From assembly GCA_017794925.1 (NCBI GenBank), contig CP051238.1:3338346-3402345 (forward strand): 64,000 bases of DNA, given 5' to 3'. Shown here in pieces: positions 28,995 to 38,644 of the stretch. Position 1 is the stretch's first letter, and each line of letters starts with the position of its first letter. This DNA is from Aestuariibacter sp. (lineage in GTDB: Bacteria > Pseudomonadota > Gammaproteobacteria > Enterobacterales > Alteromonadaceae). Made by a program: the position numbers and the translations under genes. The notes beneath the pieces were generated by a model. It did not search any database. It was not told where the DNA came from and was given only the letters and a program-made list of their open reading frames with translations.

Positions 28995-29432
28995 TTAACC
29001 GAGCTGTTTATTAAAATGAAAACTTGAGATTGGCATATCGTGGGCAAAGTAAAATCCGTGTGCTCGCGTCCTCTGCGTACCAGAGTCGAGATGAAGCGAT
29101 TCACATCCTATGGATTTAGCATACTGCTGACAACTAAGGAGAAGCTTGTCCCCTATTCCCTGTCCCCGGGATGATTCATCGACGACTAAATCGTCAATGT
29201 ACATGTGTTTCCCCCAAGCCAGTTTTTCGCCTGTTACAAATCCAGCAACACCCATGACGCGTCCATCTGTTGATGCCACTGCCAGTCGATAACCTTGCTG
29301 CCATTGCCGCTCTATCGCGTGAGATAACTGTTCAATGGAAAACTGCGGGCGTAAGAACTGCATAACACGACACACATCGGATAATACAACGTCTTGGAGG
29401 GATGACGGGATAGTACATGTAACAGCAGACAA
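28995..29432 (-). CDS. GNAT family N-acetyltransferase
   Basis: A single-domain acetyltransferase of 145 residues. Motif A is VVDESSRGQGIGDKLLLS, with the acetyl-CoA-binding RGQGIG; the preceding strand HMYIDDLVV and the later FYFAHDM fit the fold. The substrate is unknown. The start is a TTG at 29432 with AAGGA seven bases upstream; no ATG lies early enough to keep the first strand. It is the first gene of a pair with DUF2919 and is divergent from rimO. Confidence 0.85.
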   Translation of the reverse strand: MSAVTCTIPSSLQDVVLSDVCRVMQFLRPQFSIEQLSHAIERQWQQGYRLAVASTDGRVMGVAGFVTGEKLAWGKHMYIDDLVVDESSRGQGIGDKLLLSCQQYAKSIGCESLHLDSGTQRTRAHGFYFAHDMPISSFHFNKQLG

Positions 29433-29470
29433 ATCGAGATCCTTCGTAGGTTTTTAACAGAGAAATTTGC

Positions 29471-29476
29471 TATACT
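29471..29476 (+). promoter_or_regulatory. Candidate -10 box of rimO
   Basis: TATACT lies 45 bases before the rimO ATG at 29521; the -35 region is T-rich but matches the consensus poorly. The box overlaps the beginning of the longer open frame that starts at 29467, which supports the downstream start. Confidence 0.4.
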
Positions 29477-29520
29477 TCGCGCTTTGTAGCTTACCAAAGA
29501 TATCCAGAAAGCCAATCTTT

Positions 29521-30966
29521 ATGACCGTTGAAAAATTTGACCCTAAACAAACCACCACATTAGATGCCCCGAAAACGGTGCTGGCCGAGTCAGCGGCATC
29601 TGTTCAGACTGTTGAAAGCCAGTCTCGCATTGGGTTTGTGTCGTTGGGCTGCCCGAAAAACCTGGTAGATTCAGAACGCATTCTTACCCAATTGCGTACT
29701 GAAGGCTATGATGTCGTACCAACGTACAACGATGCCGATCTGGTTATTGTTAACACCTGTGGTTTTATTGATGCAGCGGTACAAGAATCCCTGGATACCA
29801 TTGGTGAAGCCCTGAAAGAAAATGGCAAGGTTATCGTTACAGGGTGTTTGGGCATAAAGGAAGACGAAATCCGCGAAGTACACCCGAATGTACTGGCGAT
29901 TACGGGCCCGCACGCCTACGAAGAAGTGGTTAATCAGGTCCACGAGCATTTGCCAAAACCGGGTCACAACCCGTTTGAGCATCTGATTCCGGATCATGGA
30001 GTTAAGCTCACTCCCCGTCATTATGCCTATTTAAAGATTTCAGAAGGCTGTAATCACCGCTGTACATTCTGCATCATCCCTTCAATGCGTGGGGATTTAG
30101 TCAGTCGTCCAATCGGCGAAATCCTTGATGAAGCCAAACGTCTTAAAAATGCAGGAGTGAATGAACTACTCGTCATTTCACAGGATACCAGTGCTTATGG
30201 CGTTGATGTTAAACATCGCACTGGATTTTGGAATGGCATGCCAGTGAAGACGCATCTGCTACAGCTTTGTCAGAAACTCGGTGAAATGGATATGTGGGTT
30301 CGATTGCATTACGTTTATCCCTACCCTCATGTTGACGACCTGATTCCCCTTATGAACGAAGGCAAAATTCTGCCTTATCTGGATATTCCGTTTCAGCATG
30401 CCAATAAACGTATTCTAAAGCTGATGAAACGCCCAGGCAGTGCTGAGCGTACGCTTGAACGTATTAAAAAATGGCGTGAACAATGCCCGCAGTTAATTAT
30501 TCGTTCCACCTTCATCGTGGGATTCCCGGGTGAAACAGAAGCAGAATTCGAAGAATTACTGGACTTTATTCGCGAAGCGGGCCTCGATCGCGTAGGTTGC
30601 TTTGCCTATTCACCGGTGGAAGGTGCTGTCGCAAATGATTTACCTGACCCGGTTGATGAAGACGTAAAACAAGCACGTTTAGCACGTTTTATGGAAGTAC
30701 AAAGCGAAATCAGTGCTGCCCGCCTTAAGGCTCGTGTTGGCCAGGAATATCAAATTGTGATCGATACAGTGGATGCGGAAGGCGCAGTAGGACGTTGCTA
30801 TGCCGACGCCCCTGAAGTGGATGGTGTGGTACATTTAAACGGTGTATATGATGTCACACCGGGTCAACGCGTGTGGGCAGAAGTCATTCATACCAACGAA
30901 CATGATATGTGGGCAGTAATGTCTGAAGAACAGGACGAAGAGTTAGAAGGCACAGAGACCGAGTAA
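29521..30966 (+). CDS. rimO: Ribosomal protein S12 methylthiotransferase
   Basis: A radical-SAM enzyme that adds a methylthio group to Asp89 of ribosomal protein S12. From the ATG at 29521 it has 481 residues, with about 33 extra N-terminal residues before the UPF0004 domain ([17 protein letters not shown]). The radical-SAM cluster ligands are Cys177, Cys181 and Cys184 in [14 protein letters not shown] domain ends the protein ([17 protein letters not shown]). An in-frame TTG at 29467 would add 18 residues but overlaps a promoter-like box. The C-terminal acidic tail after [11 protein letters not shown] is unusual but short. A terminator follows. Confidence 0.96.
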   Translation: MTVEKFDPKQTTTLDAPKTVLAESAASVQTVESQSRIGFVSLGCPKNLVDSERILTQLRTEGYDVVPTYNDADLVIVNTCGFIDAAVQESLDTIGEALKENGKVIVTGCLGIKEDEIREVHPNVLAITGPHAYEEVVNQVHEHLPKPGHNPFEHLIPDHGVKLTPRHYAYLKISEGCNHRCTFCIIPSMRGDLVSRPIGEILDEAKRLKNAGVNELLVISQDTSAYGVDVKHRTGFWNGMPVKTHLLQLCQKLGEMDMWVRLHYVYPYPHVDDLIPLMNEGKILPYLDIPFQHANKRILKLMKRPGSAERTLERIKKWREQCPQLIIRSTFIVGFPGETEAEFEELLDFIREAGLDRVGCFAYSPVEGAVANDLPDPVDEDVKQARLARFMEVQSEISAARLKARVGQEYQIVIDTVDAEGAVGRCYADAPEVDGVVHLNGVYDVTPGQRVWAEVIHTNEHDMWAVMSEEQDEELEGTETE

Positions 30967-30996
30967 CCTGCTACCAAACACTCTGACTATTAAAAC

Positions 30997-31028
30997 AAGC
31001 CGTTTGGTCCTACCAAACGGCTTTTTTG
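30997..31028 (+). terminator. Rho-independent terminator of rimO
   Basis: AAGCCGTTTGG (30997-31007) and CCAAACGGCTT (31013-31023) form a perfect 11-base stem with a five-base loop, followed by a run of T. Confidence 0.92.
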
Positions 31029-31688
31029 TTACCAGGGCAGTTCACCACCATTCGCGTGAACAAAACTTCCTGAATTCTCCATCGACAGTTCATCTATGCG
31101 GGCAATTAACCGTGACGCAGCGGTATCGGCATCGACATCTCCCTGACCACCAACCATGTCTGTTTGCACAAACCCCGGGTGGAATAGACCCACAGCAATG
31201 TCACGTGGCGCAAGATCCTTGGACAATGAGACACCTGCAGCATTAAGCGCGGCTTTACTCATACGATAGCCGTAATAGCCACCCGAACCATTATCTGCCA
31301 TCGACCCCATGCGACTGGTAATCATGGCGACCTTCGCGCCCTCTTGCAGATTACTCAATAAGCATTGAGTCACTAATAATGGTCCCATCGCATTTACCCT
31401 GAACTGATAATCAATGGTATTCGGTTGCCAGTCATCGACACTTTCACTTGCTAACACACCCGCGTTGTTAATCAGCAGATCGATGCTCACGTCGTTCAAG
31501 GCAGACAGACTCGCTGGCAAGGTTTCAGGATTTCCAACATCCACACCATCTATAACAATCGCGCCACTTTGCACCAGTGCATCGGACACATTGCGACACA
31601 AGCCATATACTTTATGGCCTGCTGCAATCAATTGTTGTGTCATTGCTAAACCAATGCCGCGGTTTGCACCCGTGATCACTATATTCAT
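31029..31688 (-). CDS. Short-chain dehydrogenase/reductase
   Basis: An NAD(P)-dependent oxidoreductase of the SDR family, 219 residues. The cofactor motif GANRGIG, the structural NNAG and the catalytic YGYRMSK (Tyr and Lys, with Ser in MITSRMGS) are all present. The substrate is unknown; the short form resembles the CsgA/sniffer-like group. It is the last gene in the run that starts with comEC, 14 bases after kdsB. Confidence 0.88.
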   Translation of the reverse strand: MNIVITGANRGIGLAMTQQLIAAGHKVYGLCRNVSDALVQSGAIVIDGVDVGNPETLPASLSALNDVSIDLLINNAGVLASESVDDWQPNTIDYQFRVNAMGPLLVTQCLLSNLQEGAKVAMITSRMGSMADNGSGGYYGYRMSKAALNAAGVSLSKDLAPRDIAVGLFHPGFVQTDMVGGQGDVDADTAASRLIARIDELSMENSGSFVHANGGELPW

Positions 31689-31702
31689 GATTATCTACCT
31701 GT

Positions 31703-32458
31703 TTATTTGGCTTTCAGTGTAGCAAGCAGGACCGCTAAGTCCTCCGGTGTATCAATTCCCACTGGTGGTGGAAACTTCGCCAGTTCCACATGGATAGCAT
31801 CGTCATACCATAGGGCTCTGAGCTGTTCTAACGATTCAATATGCTCCAGTGCAGACGGCTCATAACTGACGTATTGCTTAATGTATTGCGCTCTGTAGGC
31901 GTATAAACCAATGTGACGACGATACAAAGAAGGATCAACTGACACGGGTGCTGCCATCATGGTATCCCTTGCAAAGGGTATGACAGACCGTGAAAAATAC
32001 ATTGCTCTGCCGCTCGCAGACGCCACCACTTTTACCACATTTGGGTTTAACACTTCTGCTTCAGTGTGTATATCAGTGCACAACGTGGACATTTGCCACT
32101 GCTCGCCTGACGACAGATTATCAGCAACCTGTCGGATATTGCCGGCTGGAACGAACGGCTCATCACCTTGTACATTGACGACGATTTCCTGATCGGCAAT
32201 GCCTTTTGTACGCACCACCTCTGCAATACGTTCAGTGCCTGATGTATGCGCGGTGTCTGTCATCACTACGTCTGCAAAGGCTTCTGCCACCGACGCAATA
32301 CGATCATCATCCGTTGCAACGATAACCGCACTTGCTCCAGCCTCTTCAGCTCGCTCCACGACATGCTGGATCATGGGCTTACCCAAAATATCGACCAGGG
32401 GTTTGCCTGGAAACCGCGAAGATTGATATCGAGCTGGTATCACTACTGTAAACGCCAT
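31703..32458 (-). CDS. kdsB: 3-deoxy-manno-octulosonate cytidylyltransferase
   Basis: Activates KDO as CMP-KDO for the inner core of LPS. Its 251 residues match the family. PARYQSSRFPGKPLVDILGKPMIQHV is the nucleotide-binding start, VNVQGDEPF the metal-binding loop, and IGLYAYR and ESLEQLRALW are typical C-terminal segments. It follows the Trm112-like gene by three bases in the lpxK block. Confidence 0.97.
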   Translation of the reverse strand: MAFTVVIPARYQSSRFPGKPLVDILGKPMIQHVVERAEEAGASAVIVATDDDRIASVAEAFADVVMTDTAHTSGTERIAEVVRTKGIADQEIVVNVQGDEPFVPAGNIRQVADNLSSGEQWQMSTLCTDIHTEAEVLNPNVVKVVASASGRAMYFSRSVIPFARDTMMAAPVSVDPSLYRRHIGLYAYRAQYIKQYVSYEPSALEHIESLEQLRALWYDDAIHVELAKFPPPVGIDTPEDLAVLLATLKAK

Positions 32459-32461
32459 GTA

Positions 32462-32665
32462 TTACCCCTTAAGCGCCTCGAGTTGCTCAAGTGTAATACT
32501 GGTCGCTTGCTCTTCCAACAATACCGGAATACCTTCCTTCACAGGATAGGCCAAGCGGTCAAATCGACACACAAGCGCGTCAGCGTCGTTGTGTTGTGCA
32601 AACAGCAACTTTCCTTTGCACACGGGACAAGCAATTACATCGAGAAGTTTTCTATCGAATGCCAT
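32462..32665 (-). CDS. Trm112 family protein (YcaR-like)
   Basis: A 67-residue zinc-ribbon-like protein: [16 protein letters not shown] with CPVC near the N-terminus, and [13 protein letters not shown], the signature of the UPF0434/Trm112 family. The second Cys pair is missing, as in other bacterial members. Its role is unclear, but its place between lpxK and kdsB is strongly conserved. Confidence 0.92.
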   Translation of the reverse strand: MAFDRKLLDVIACPVCKGKLLFAQHNDADALVCRFDRLAYPVKEGIPVLLEEQATSITLEQLEALKG

Positions 32666-32674
32666 ATTACATCC

Positions 32675-33688
32675 TTATTGGTGCCGCGATATGCGGCGCA
32701 GTTGTTCAATAATATTATTATAAAATTCGGCCGGCAATTGTGCAGAAACAGGCTGATACCAACAATCATCATGGGCAATATGCCCTGCTTTCACTGCATC
32801 TTTTTCTGTCATTACCACCGTTCCATCAGGAAGATCTGATGAACAAAGTGCATGGTGATCAGGCAACGCAACTGCCGAAGATAAATCTAAACCCATCGCT
32901 TCCAATTGGGTAAAAAAGCGTTGAGGATCCCCGATACCGGCAAGTGCAGAAATCGATTCCTGCCGCCCTTGCAACTCGCTAACCGTTAGCTGCAATGCTG
33001 GATTCTTTACGTTCACTAATTCCCCCGGCATCAAACGCATCGCTATCGTATTAAAATGAGTCAGAGGCGCAGGGATCGCTTGTTCAGTATTTGCCTGATT
33101 AAAAATCAACGCATCTACCGTAGCTAATCTCCACATTCCTTCACGCAAAGGCCCCATCGGCATGAGTTGCCCGTTGCCGAATAACCGACCATCTACCACA
33201 ACTAGTTCAATGTCTCGCGCTAAGGGGTAATGCTGAAGACCATCATCACTAATAATCACATCGCAGTGGTGCTGCGTAATCAAATGGTGTGCACCACGAG
33301 GACGAACGGGGTCAATCACAACGGGAACCTGGCATCGCCTGGCAATTAACAGCGGTTCATCCCCTGTTAAATCAGGCATCATTCCGGGTGTTACATCAAA
33401 TGGAAAGGTTTTTGCACCTGAGCCATAACCCCGGCTGATCACGCCCACCTTAAATCCCGCTTTCGTTAACGCTTCGCATAACGCAACCACAACAGGGGTT
33501 TTACCATTGCCACCGACACTTATATTGCCAACTACAATCACAGGCACAGAAAGCTGGGTTTGTTTAAACGCCCCTACTTTAAAGAGCCAGCGTCGCAGGC
33601 CACTTATACCGGCGAACAATAAGGTGAAAGGTAAAAATAACCACTGGTACCATCGGCCCTGATACCACATTCGGGTAACCCAATTCAC
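32675..33688 (-). CDS. lpxK: Tetraacyldisaccharide 4'-kinase
   Basis: Phosphorylates the lipid A precursor disaccharide-1-phosphate at the 4' position. An N-terminal membrane helix (WLFLPFTLLFAGI) is followed by the P-loop VGNISVGGNGKTPVVVAL and by DGLQHYPLARD, which carries catalytic acidic residues. Its 337 residues are close to the usual length. The start is GTG (33688) with GGGGAA upstream. The stop of msbA is three bases before it, so lipid A kinase and flippase are made together. Confidence 0.96.
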   Translation of the reverse strand: MNWVTRMWYQGRWYQWLFLPFTLLFAGISGLRRWLFKVGAFKQTQLSVPVIVVGNISVGGNGKTPVVVALCEALTKAGFKVGVISRGYGSGAKTFPFDVTPGMMPDLTGDEPLLIARRCQVPVVIDPVRPRGAHHLITQHHCDVIISDDGLQHYPLARDIELVVVDGRLFGNGQLMPMGPLREGMWRLATVDALIFNQANTEQAIPAPLTHFNTIAMRLMPGELVNVKNPALQLTVSELQGRQESISALAGIGDPQRFFTQLEAMGLDLSSAVALPDHHALCSSDLPDGTVVMTEKDAVKAGHIAHDDCWYQPVSAQLPAEFYNNIIEQLRRISRHQ

Positions 33689-33691
33689 ACT

Positions 33692-35434
33692 TTATTCCCC
33701 AAATTGCAGAGCATGAAGCTGGGCATAGGCCCCCTGAGCGTCAAGCAGTTGCTGATGCTTGCCACTTTCAACAACTTTTCCTTGATCAATTACCAGAATT
33801 TGATCGGCATTTTCAATCGTAGATAACCGATGGGCAATGATAATACTGGTTCTGTTTTTCTGCAGGCGCTCAAGCGCATCCTGAATCATCCGTTCGGATT
33901 CCGTATCAAGTGCAGAGGTCGCTTCATCGAGGATCAGTATAGGGGCATCAAGCAATAATGCCCGGGCAATGGCGACGCGCTGTCGCTGCCCTCCGGATAA
34001 GCTGGCGCCGTCTTCCCCCACCATCGTATCAAGGCCGTCTTCAAGCTCGTCGGCAAATTCCATCACATGGGCCAGTTTGGCGGCTTGCTCAATCTCATTT
34101 CGACTCACAGACTCACTGACACCATAAGCGATGTTATTGGCTATGGTATCGTTGAATAAGGTTACTTGCTGCGAGACCAACGCAATATTTTTACGCAGTG
34201 ATGCCAGAGTGAATTCATTGATGTTCGTCTCATCGACCTGAATTTCACCATGCTGAGGTAAATAAAAACGGGTTACTAATGACGACAGCGTTGATTTGCC
34301 ACTGCCTGAACGCCCAACCAGCGCTACGCTGCTGCCGGCAGGCACATGCATGGTGATGTTATTGATAGCAGGCTGTACTTTGCCCGGGTAACAAAAAGTC
34401 ACGTCATTAAAACGAATATCCCCCTGCAGCCTTGCCGCTTCCCGCTTACCTGTATCCGTTTCTGCCTGCTCATCAAGAATGGCAAAGATACTCTGACACG
34501 CAGCCATGCCTTTTTGAAATTCACTGTTTACCGTCGTCAACTGTTTCAGCGGCTTGAGTAGCATGACCATGTAAAAGACGATGGTGACAAAGGTACCCGC
34601 GGTTAAATCCGTTAATAATCCGGGCTCACTGGCAATATACAACACAACAGCCAAGGCAATCGATGCAATCACCTGAATAGTAGACACGCTAAGCGTTTGG
34701 GTAACAGCCAGTTTCATATTTTGTTGACGATTACTGTTATTTTTCTGTTCAAAGCGGGCTTGTTCTTTCTCCTGGCCGCCAAACATGAGGACAACTTTAT
34801 GCCCTTTAACCACTTGCTCTACAGCACTGGTAAGGCTACCCATTGATTGTTGAATATTGCGGCTTACTTTTCTGAATCGCTTGGTAACATAAGAGACGAT
34901 CACCGCCACTACGGGGCCAACAAATAAGAACACCACCGACAGCTGCCATGACAGGTAAAACATCCAAATCAGAATACCAATAACCAGCGCCCCTTCCCGA
35001 ACGAGAATAGCAAGTGACTTACTGGACGCTCTGGAAATTTGATCGGTATCGTAGATAACTTTTGAAATCAAATTACCTTTAGCTTGCTGATCATGGAAAC
35101 TCACCGGTAAATGGATGTACTTTGCAAACAGTTGCTGGCGCATTTTCATGACAACCTGCGCGCCAATCCAACTCAGTGCATAGCTACCCAGGAAGTTAAA
35201 GATCCCTCTTAGTACAAAAACCGGCACAACCAGATAAGCCGCCATACGGAGGTAATCATAATCTTGTTTGTTGAGCGCCTGATCAATAACTGGCTGAACC
35301 TGGGAAATAACAAATGTATCCAGCCCGGAGTAACCAACCATACCAATAAATGCTGCTACAAACGCTAACTTATATTCGCGTAAGTAAGTAAAGAAACGTT
35401 TCACCGGTAAGTCTTGAGGATTGTTTGGGTGCAT
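33692..35434 (-). CDS. msbA: Lipid A export ABC transporter/permease
   Basis: A half-transporter of 580 residues that flips lipid A-core across the inner membrane. The N-terminal half has six membrane helices. The nucleotide-binding domain has Walker A GRSGSGKST, signature LSGGQRQR and Walker B ILILDEATSALD, then the switch His in IIIAHRLST. It precedes lpxK, the normal order. It has no clear ribosome site. Confidence 0.97.
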   Translation of the reverse strand: MHPNNPQDLPVKRFFTYLREYKLAFVAAFIGMVGYSGLDTFVISQVQPVIDQALNKQDYDYLRMAAYLVVPVFVLRGIFNFLGSYALSWIGAQVVMKMRQQLFAKYIHLPVSFHDQQAKGNLISKVIYDTDQISRASSKSLAILVREGALVIGILIWMFYLSWQLSVVFLFVGPVVAVIVSYVTKRFRKVSRNIQQSMGSLTSAVEQVVKGHKVVLMFGGQEKEQARFEQKNNSNRQQNMKLAVTQTLSVSTIQVIASIALAVVLYIASEPGLLTDLTAGTFVTIVFYMVMLLKPLKQLTTVNSEFQKGMAACQSIFAILDEQAETDTGKREAARLQGDIRFNDVTFCYPGKVQPAINNITMHVPAGSSVALVGRSGSGKSTLSSLVTRFYLPQHGEIQVDETNINEFTLASLRKNIALVSQQVTLFNDTIANNIAYGVSESVSRNEIEQAAKLAHVMEFADELEDGLDTMVGEDGASLSGGQRQRVAIARALLLDAPILILDEATSALDTESERMIQDALERLQKNRTSIIIAHRLSTIENADQILVIDQGKVVESGKHQQLLDAQGAYAQLHALQFGE

Positions 35435-35496
35435 ATCACACTTATATCTGAATAAATCGCGCGTATTGTACCTGTTATATGGTCAATTCACTAATT

Positions 35497-37836
35497 TCAA
35501 AATGATTTCTGGTACCAGGGGCCAGAATGACGATATTGATGCACAATCATTGAATCACCCACTGTTACTTTTACATACCCAGAGCGGCTCATTTCAACCG
35601 TGTCTGCACCTTGCTCGCGATAACGTTTTACTACGTCCTGATTAGGAAACGACCAGCGATTTAACCAACCTTGAGAGAACAAGGCAAGCGAAGGTGAAAC
35701 CGCGTCTACAAAAACCTGGGTAGACGAGGTCCGGCTACCGTGATGAGGCGCCAGTAAAATATCCGCATACAGCGCTGAATTTGAAGAATTTGGGGCAAAT
35801 ATGGACACCAATCGGGCTTCAGCTTCTGCCTCAATGTCTCCGGGAAACAATGCAGAAAATACGGAATCAGTGACCCTAACCACACACGAAAGGTTGTTTT
35901 CGGAATAAGTTTCATCATGCGCTGCTGGTGGCCACAATACTTCGAACCAAAGTGCTTGCCATCGCCACTTTTGACCAGCATGACAGCCCGTTTCCGGTGA
36001 AATTAAATCGATATTTGGGAAAGCTTGTTTAATAGACACTACGCCACCAGCATGGTCATTATCGAAATGACTGACTATTAAAGCATCCAGTGTTAGTCCT
36101 TTTTGCAACAAAAAAGGTAATAAAACCTGGTCTGCATAACTGGACGTGCCATTGAACGATGCGCCAGTGTCAACTACCACCGCCCTACCGTTACGCGTAA
36201 CCATAGATGCACTTCCCTGGCCGACATCAAAATAATGAATTTCCCAATCATTTCTATTAGTTAAGTTAACCAGAGAAAATATTCCCCCGATAAATACAAA
36301 GCAAGCGGCAAAGCGCTTTCTCCCTTTAAAAGGTAGCAAAAACACAAGTACCAAAATCACGAAAACGGTCCAAATCGCTCTTTCGCTAGCACTGAGCAAA
36401 GCGCTTCCTGAGAATGTCGTTAGAACGCTTTGGAACCAGCTCATAAAAATTAACGAGGTATCAATTGCATGGCCAGTTGCATCAAGATACAAGACTAACC
36501 ATGAAGAGTCAGCCTGGCTGCATAGCAGTAAGATCAATCCGACAATACAGGCGGGTACAACAATAAAACTCATTACAGGTATAAAGAAAATATTAACGAG
36601 TGGAGATGTCCAGCTGACAGACTGAAACATAGACAGTGTCAAAGGAACCAGCCCGGCACTCATGAACATTTGCATAACAATCAATTTGCGCCATGCGCTA
36701 ACAGAAGATGTAAACCATGAATACCAGCGCCAGTGAACAATCATTATCACGGCAACCGCCCCTAAGCTTAAGTACAATGCCATACCGTAGGTAGCCTCGG
36801 GGTGTATCAACAAACACAATGTCGCTGTCAGCATAAAAATCAGCCAACGGCCTAGTCGTCTCGCACACCACCATAAACAAATCCACAGGCACATGACAAT
36901 ATAGGCGCGTGTGACAGAAATTTGCCAGTTTGCGCAATAAGCATACGCGGTACTGCCAGCTAATAAGCACCACCACTGAACAGGCAGGATGTTAGCAAGC
37001 TTCAGGCTCCCCCGCTTAAAGAGTAAACTCAGCCCCTGAACGACGATTGATACCACGCCACCAGCTAATACCAGATGAAGACCCGAAATAGCGAAAAGAT
37101 GTGACGTTCCAGTCTCTCTTAAAAGCGTCCAGTCAGATTGACTAAAGCCATTTCGATCGCCAAACATGAGCGCATTCAGCCATTTCTCGCCGCGAATGTT
37201 CAGTGATAGTAATTTCTCTTGTAGACGAGAGCGAAGCGTTAGCGCGGGTTTTAATAGTAAAATACGATCGTTCAGAATGTATCCGGTCCGCACGATCTGT
37301 TGGCTTACATACCATTTTTGTGTATCAAAACCAGCAGGGTTAGCTACCGCCCTTGCGGGTTTTATTCGAACATCTGCTGTTACATATTGTGAGAGACGGA
37401 ATACTTTGGTCGGTTCGTAGTAGTATATTATGGCTTTGAGCTTTCTTGGCCACTCAACACCATTCACCGTAAGATGGTCAACTGTTAACCTCGCGCTTCG
37501 CTCGTTGTATGAAATACCCGCAATTCGTCCTTCAATTGTGACATCTTGTTGAATTTCGCCGTTCAACTGTTGCCAGTACTGGTACCTTTGACCTAAACTC
37601 GCTGCCCATAGAATACCAATGCACAATCCTACGGCCAGCCAAAATGCGACTTGCCTGAGGTAAGTCAATAAAAGCACTTGCCGGATTTTGCGTTGCATCG
37701 CAACTAAGAGTACTATTCCAAATACGGTAATCATTATCACCTGAAGGGATATTGATGGCATGGCTCTCCACCACTGTGAAGAGACCATTGCGCTACAAAA
37801 GCCCGTTGTAATACTACCTAGAATGCGTCCGTTCAC
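35497..37836 (-). CDS. comEC: DNA uptake channel ComEC/Rec2
   Basis: The inner-membrane channel that takes up single-stranded DNA in natural transformation, 779 residues. N-terminal helices and an OB-like domain are followed by the competence domain (LFAISGLHLVLAGG). The C-terminal metallo-beta-lactamase domain has LIVSHFDNDHAGG and a later LAPHHGS. The start is tentative: GTG at 37836 lacks a good ribosome site, and an ATG at 37788 is also possible. It heads the msbA-lpxK block and is divergent from the DUF2062 gene. The full-length protein suggests the host may be transformable. Confidence 0.93.
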   Translation of the reverse strand: MNGRILGSITTGFCSAMVSSQWWRAMPSISLQVIMITVFGIVLLVAMQRKIRQVLLLTYLRQVAFWLAVGLCIGILWAASLGQRYQYWQQLNGEIQQDVTIEGRIAGISYNERSARLTVDHLTVNGVEWPRKLKAIIYYYEPTKVFRLSQYVTADVRIKPARAVANPAGFDTQKWYVSQQIVRTGYILNDRILLLKPALTLRSRLQEKLLSLNIRGEKWLNALMFGDRNGFSQSDWTLLRETGTSHLFAISGLHLVLAGGVVSIVVQGLSLLFKRGSLKLANILPVQWWCLLAGSTAYAYCANWQISVTRAYIVMCLWICLWWCARRLGRWLIFMLTATLCLLIHPEATYGMALYLSLGAVAVIMIVHWRWYSWFTSSVSAWRKLIVMQMFMSAGLVPLTLSMFQSVSWTSPLVNIFFIPVMSFIVVPACIVGLILLLCSQADSSWLVLYLDATGHAIDTSLIFMSWFQSVLTTFSGSALLSASERAIWTVFVILVLVFLLPFKGRKRFAACFVFIGGIFSLVNLTNRNDWEIHYFDVGQGSASMVTRNGRAVVVDTGASFNGTSSYADQVLLPFLLQKGLTLDALIVSHFDNDHAGGVVSIKQAFPNIDLISPETGCHAGQKWRWQALWFEVLWPPAAHDETYSENNLSCVVRVTDSVFSALFPGDIEAEAEARLVSIFAPNSSNSALYADILLAPHHGSRTSSTQVFVDAVSPSLALFSQGWLNRWSFPNQDVVKRYREQGADTVEMSRSGYVKVTVGDSMIVHQYRHSGPWYQKSF

Positions 37837-37871
37837 CCGATGATTCAGTTGTCAAAATAGTTTGAAAAGGT

Positions 37872-38399
37872 ATGCCAAAAAAATTCATTAAGCGGTTTTT
37901 GCCAGATCATCAGTCAGTAAAAAACAATCGGGCGTTAAAAATTTTCGGCACTATCCTGCACGAGCCTAATTTATGGCATTTAAACCGTAAATCCGCATCG
38001 GGTGCATTTGGCATCGGGTTATTTTTTGCGTTTTGGCCTGTGCCTTTTCAGATGTGGCTATCGGCCGCAACAGCGATACCCTGTCGCGTCAATCTGCCGC
38101 TATCCATTGCAACGGTATGGATAACGAATCCTTTCACCATGCCGCCTATATTTTATGGTGCCTATTTGGTGGGTTCTACTGTACTGGGGACCGATTCTCA
38201 GGCCTTCCACTTTGAACCAACCTGGGAGTGGGTGGTTAATTCTCTGTCAACCATCGGCCCCGCGTTTTTGCTAGGCTGCGGTATATGTTCAGTGGTATTT
38301 GGAATAGCAGGTTATTACAGCCTGAACTGGTTATGGCGTTTTTCAGTAAAAAAAGCCTGGCAGGCGCGTAAACAAAAGCGTAGTCAAACTGCAGTTTAA
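37872..38399 (+). CDS. DUF2062 domain-containing membrane protein
   Basis: A protein of 175 residues with three likely membrane helices. HEPNLWHLNRKSASGAFGIGLFFAFWPVPFQM and RVNLPLSIATVWITNPFTMPPIFYGAYLVG are the DUF2062 signature. The function is unknown, although the family is common next to envelope genes. It is divergent from comEC with 35 bases between them. Confidence 0.85.
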   Translation: MPKKFIKRFLPDHQSVKNNRALKIFGTILHEPNLWHLNRKSASGAFGIGLFFAFWPVPFQMWLSAATAIPCRVNLPLSIATVWITNPFTMPPIFYGAYLVGSTVLGTDSQAFHFEPTWEWVVNSLSTIGPAFLLGCGICSVVFGIAGYYSLNWLWRFSVKKAWQARKQKRSQTAV

Positions 38400-38486
38400 G
38401 CATTGATTTAACAACCATATTTTAATTACAGCTCCTCTTCACGTTCCTGCACATATGGGCTACAGCCCGGCTACTGCATCTAGTTA

Positions 38487-38499
38487 GGGGTAACCCCCC
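38487..38499. promoter_or_regulatory. Inverted repeat upstream of the PEP-CTERM-like gene
   Basis: AGGGGTAACCCCC, with GGGGT and ACCCC arms around a single A, lies about 145 bases before the ATG at 38645. It could be a regulator site. No known consensus is assigned, and the rest of the spacer shows no clear promoter. Confidence 0.3.
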
Positions 38500-38644
38500 A
38501 TAAAAACAGCACAATTTCCGACCTACCATTAACATGTCATTTACAGACATTAATACCAGTTTGAGGGACGAATACAGGCGATTGGCCTACCTCACATTGG
38601 ATTGCACGAGTTAACACACACTATGATGCTGTGGAGAGGGTATT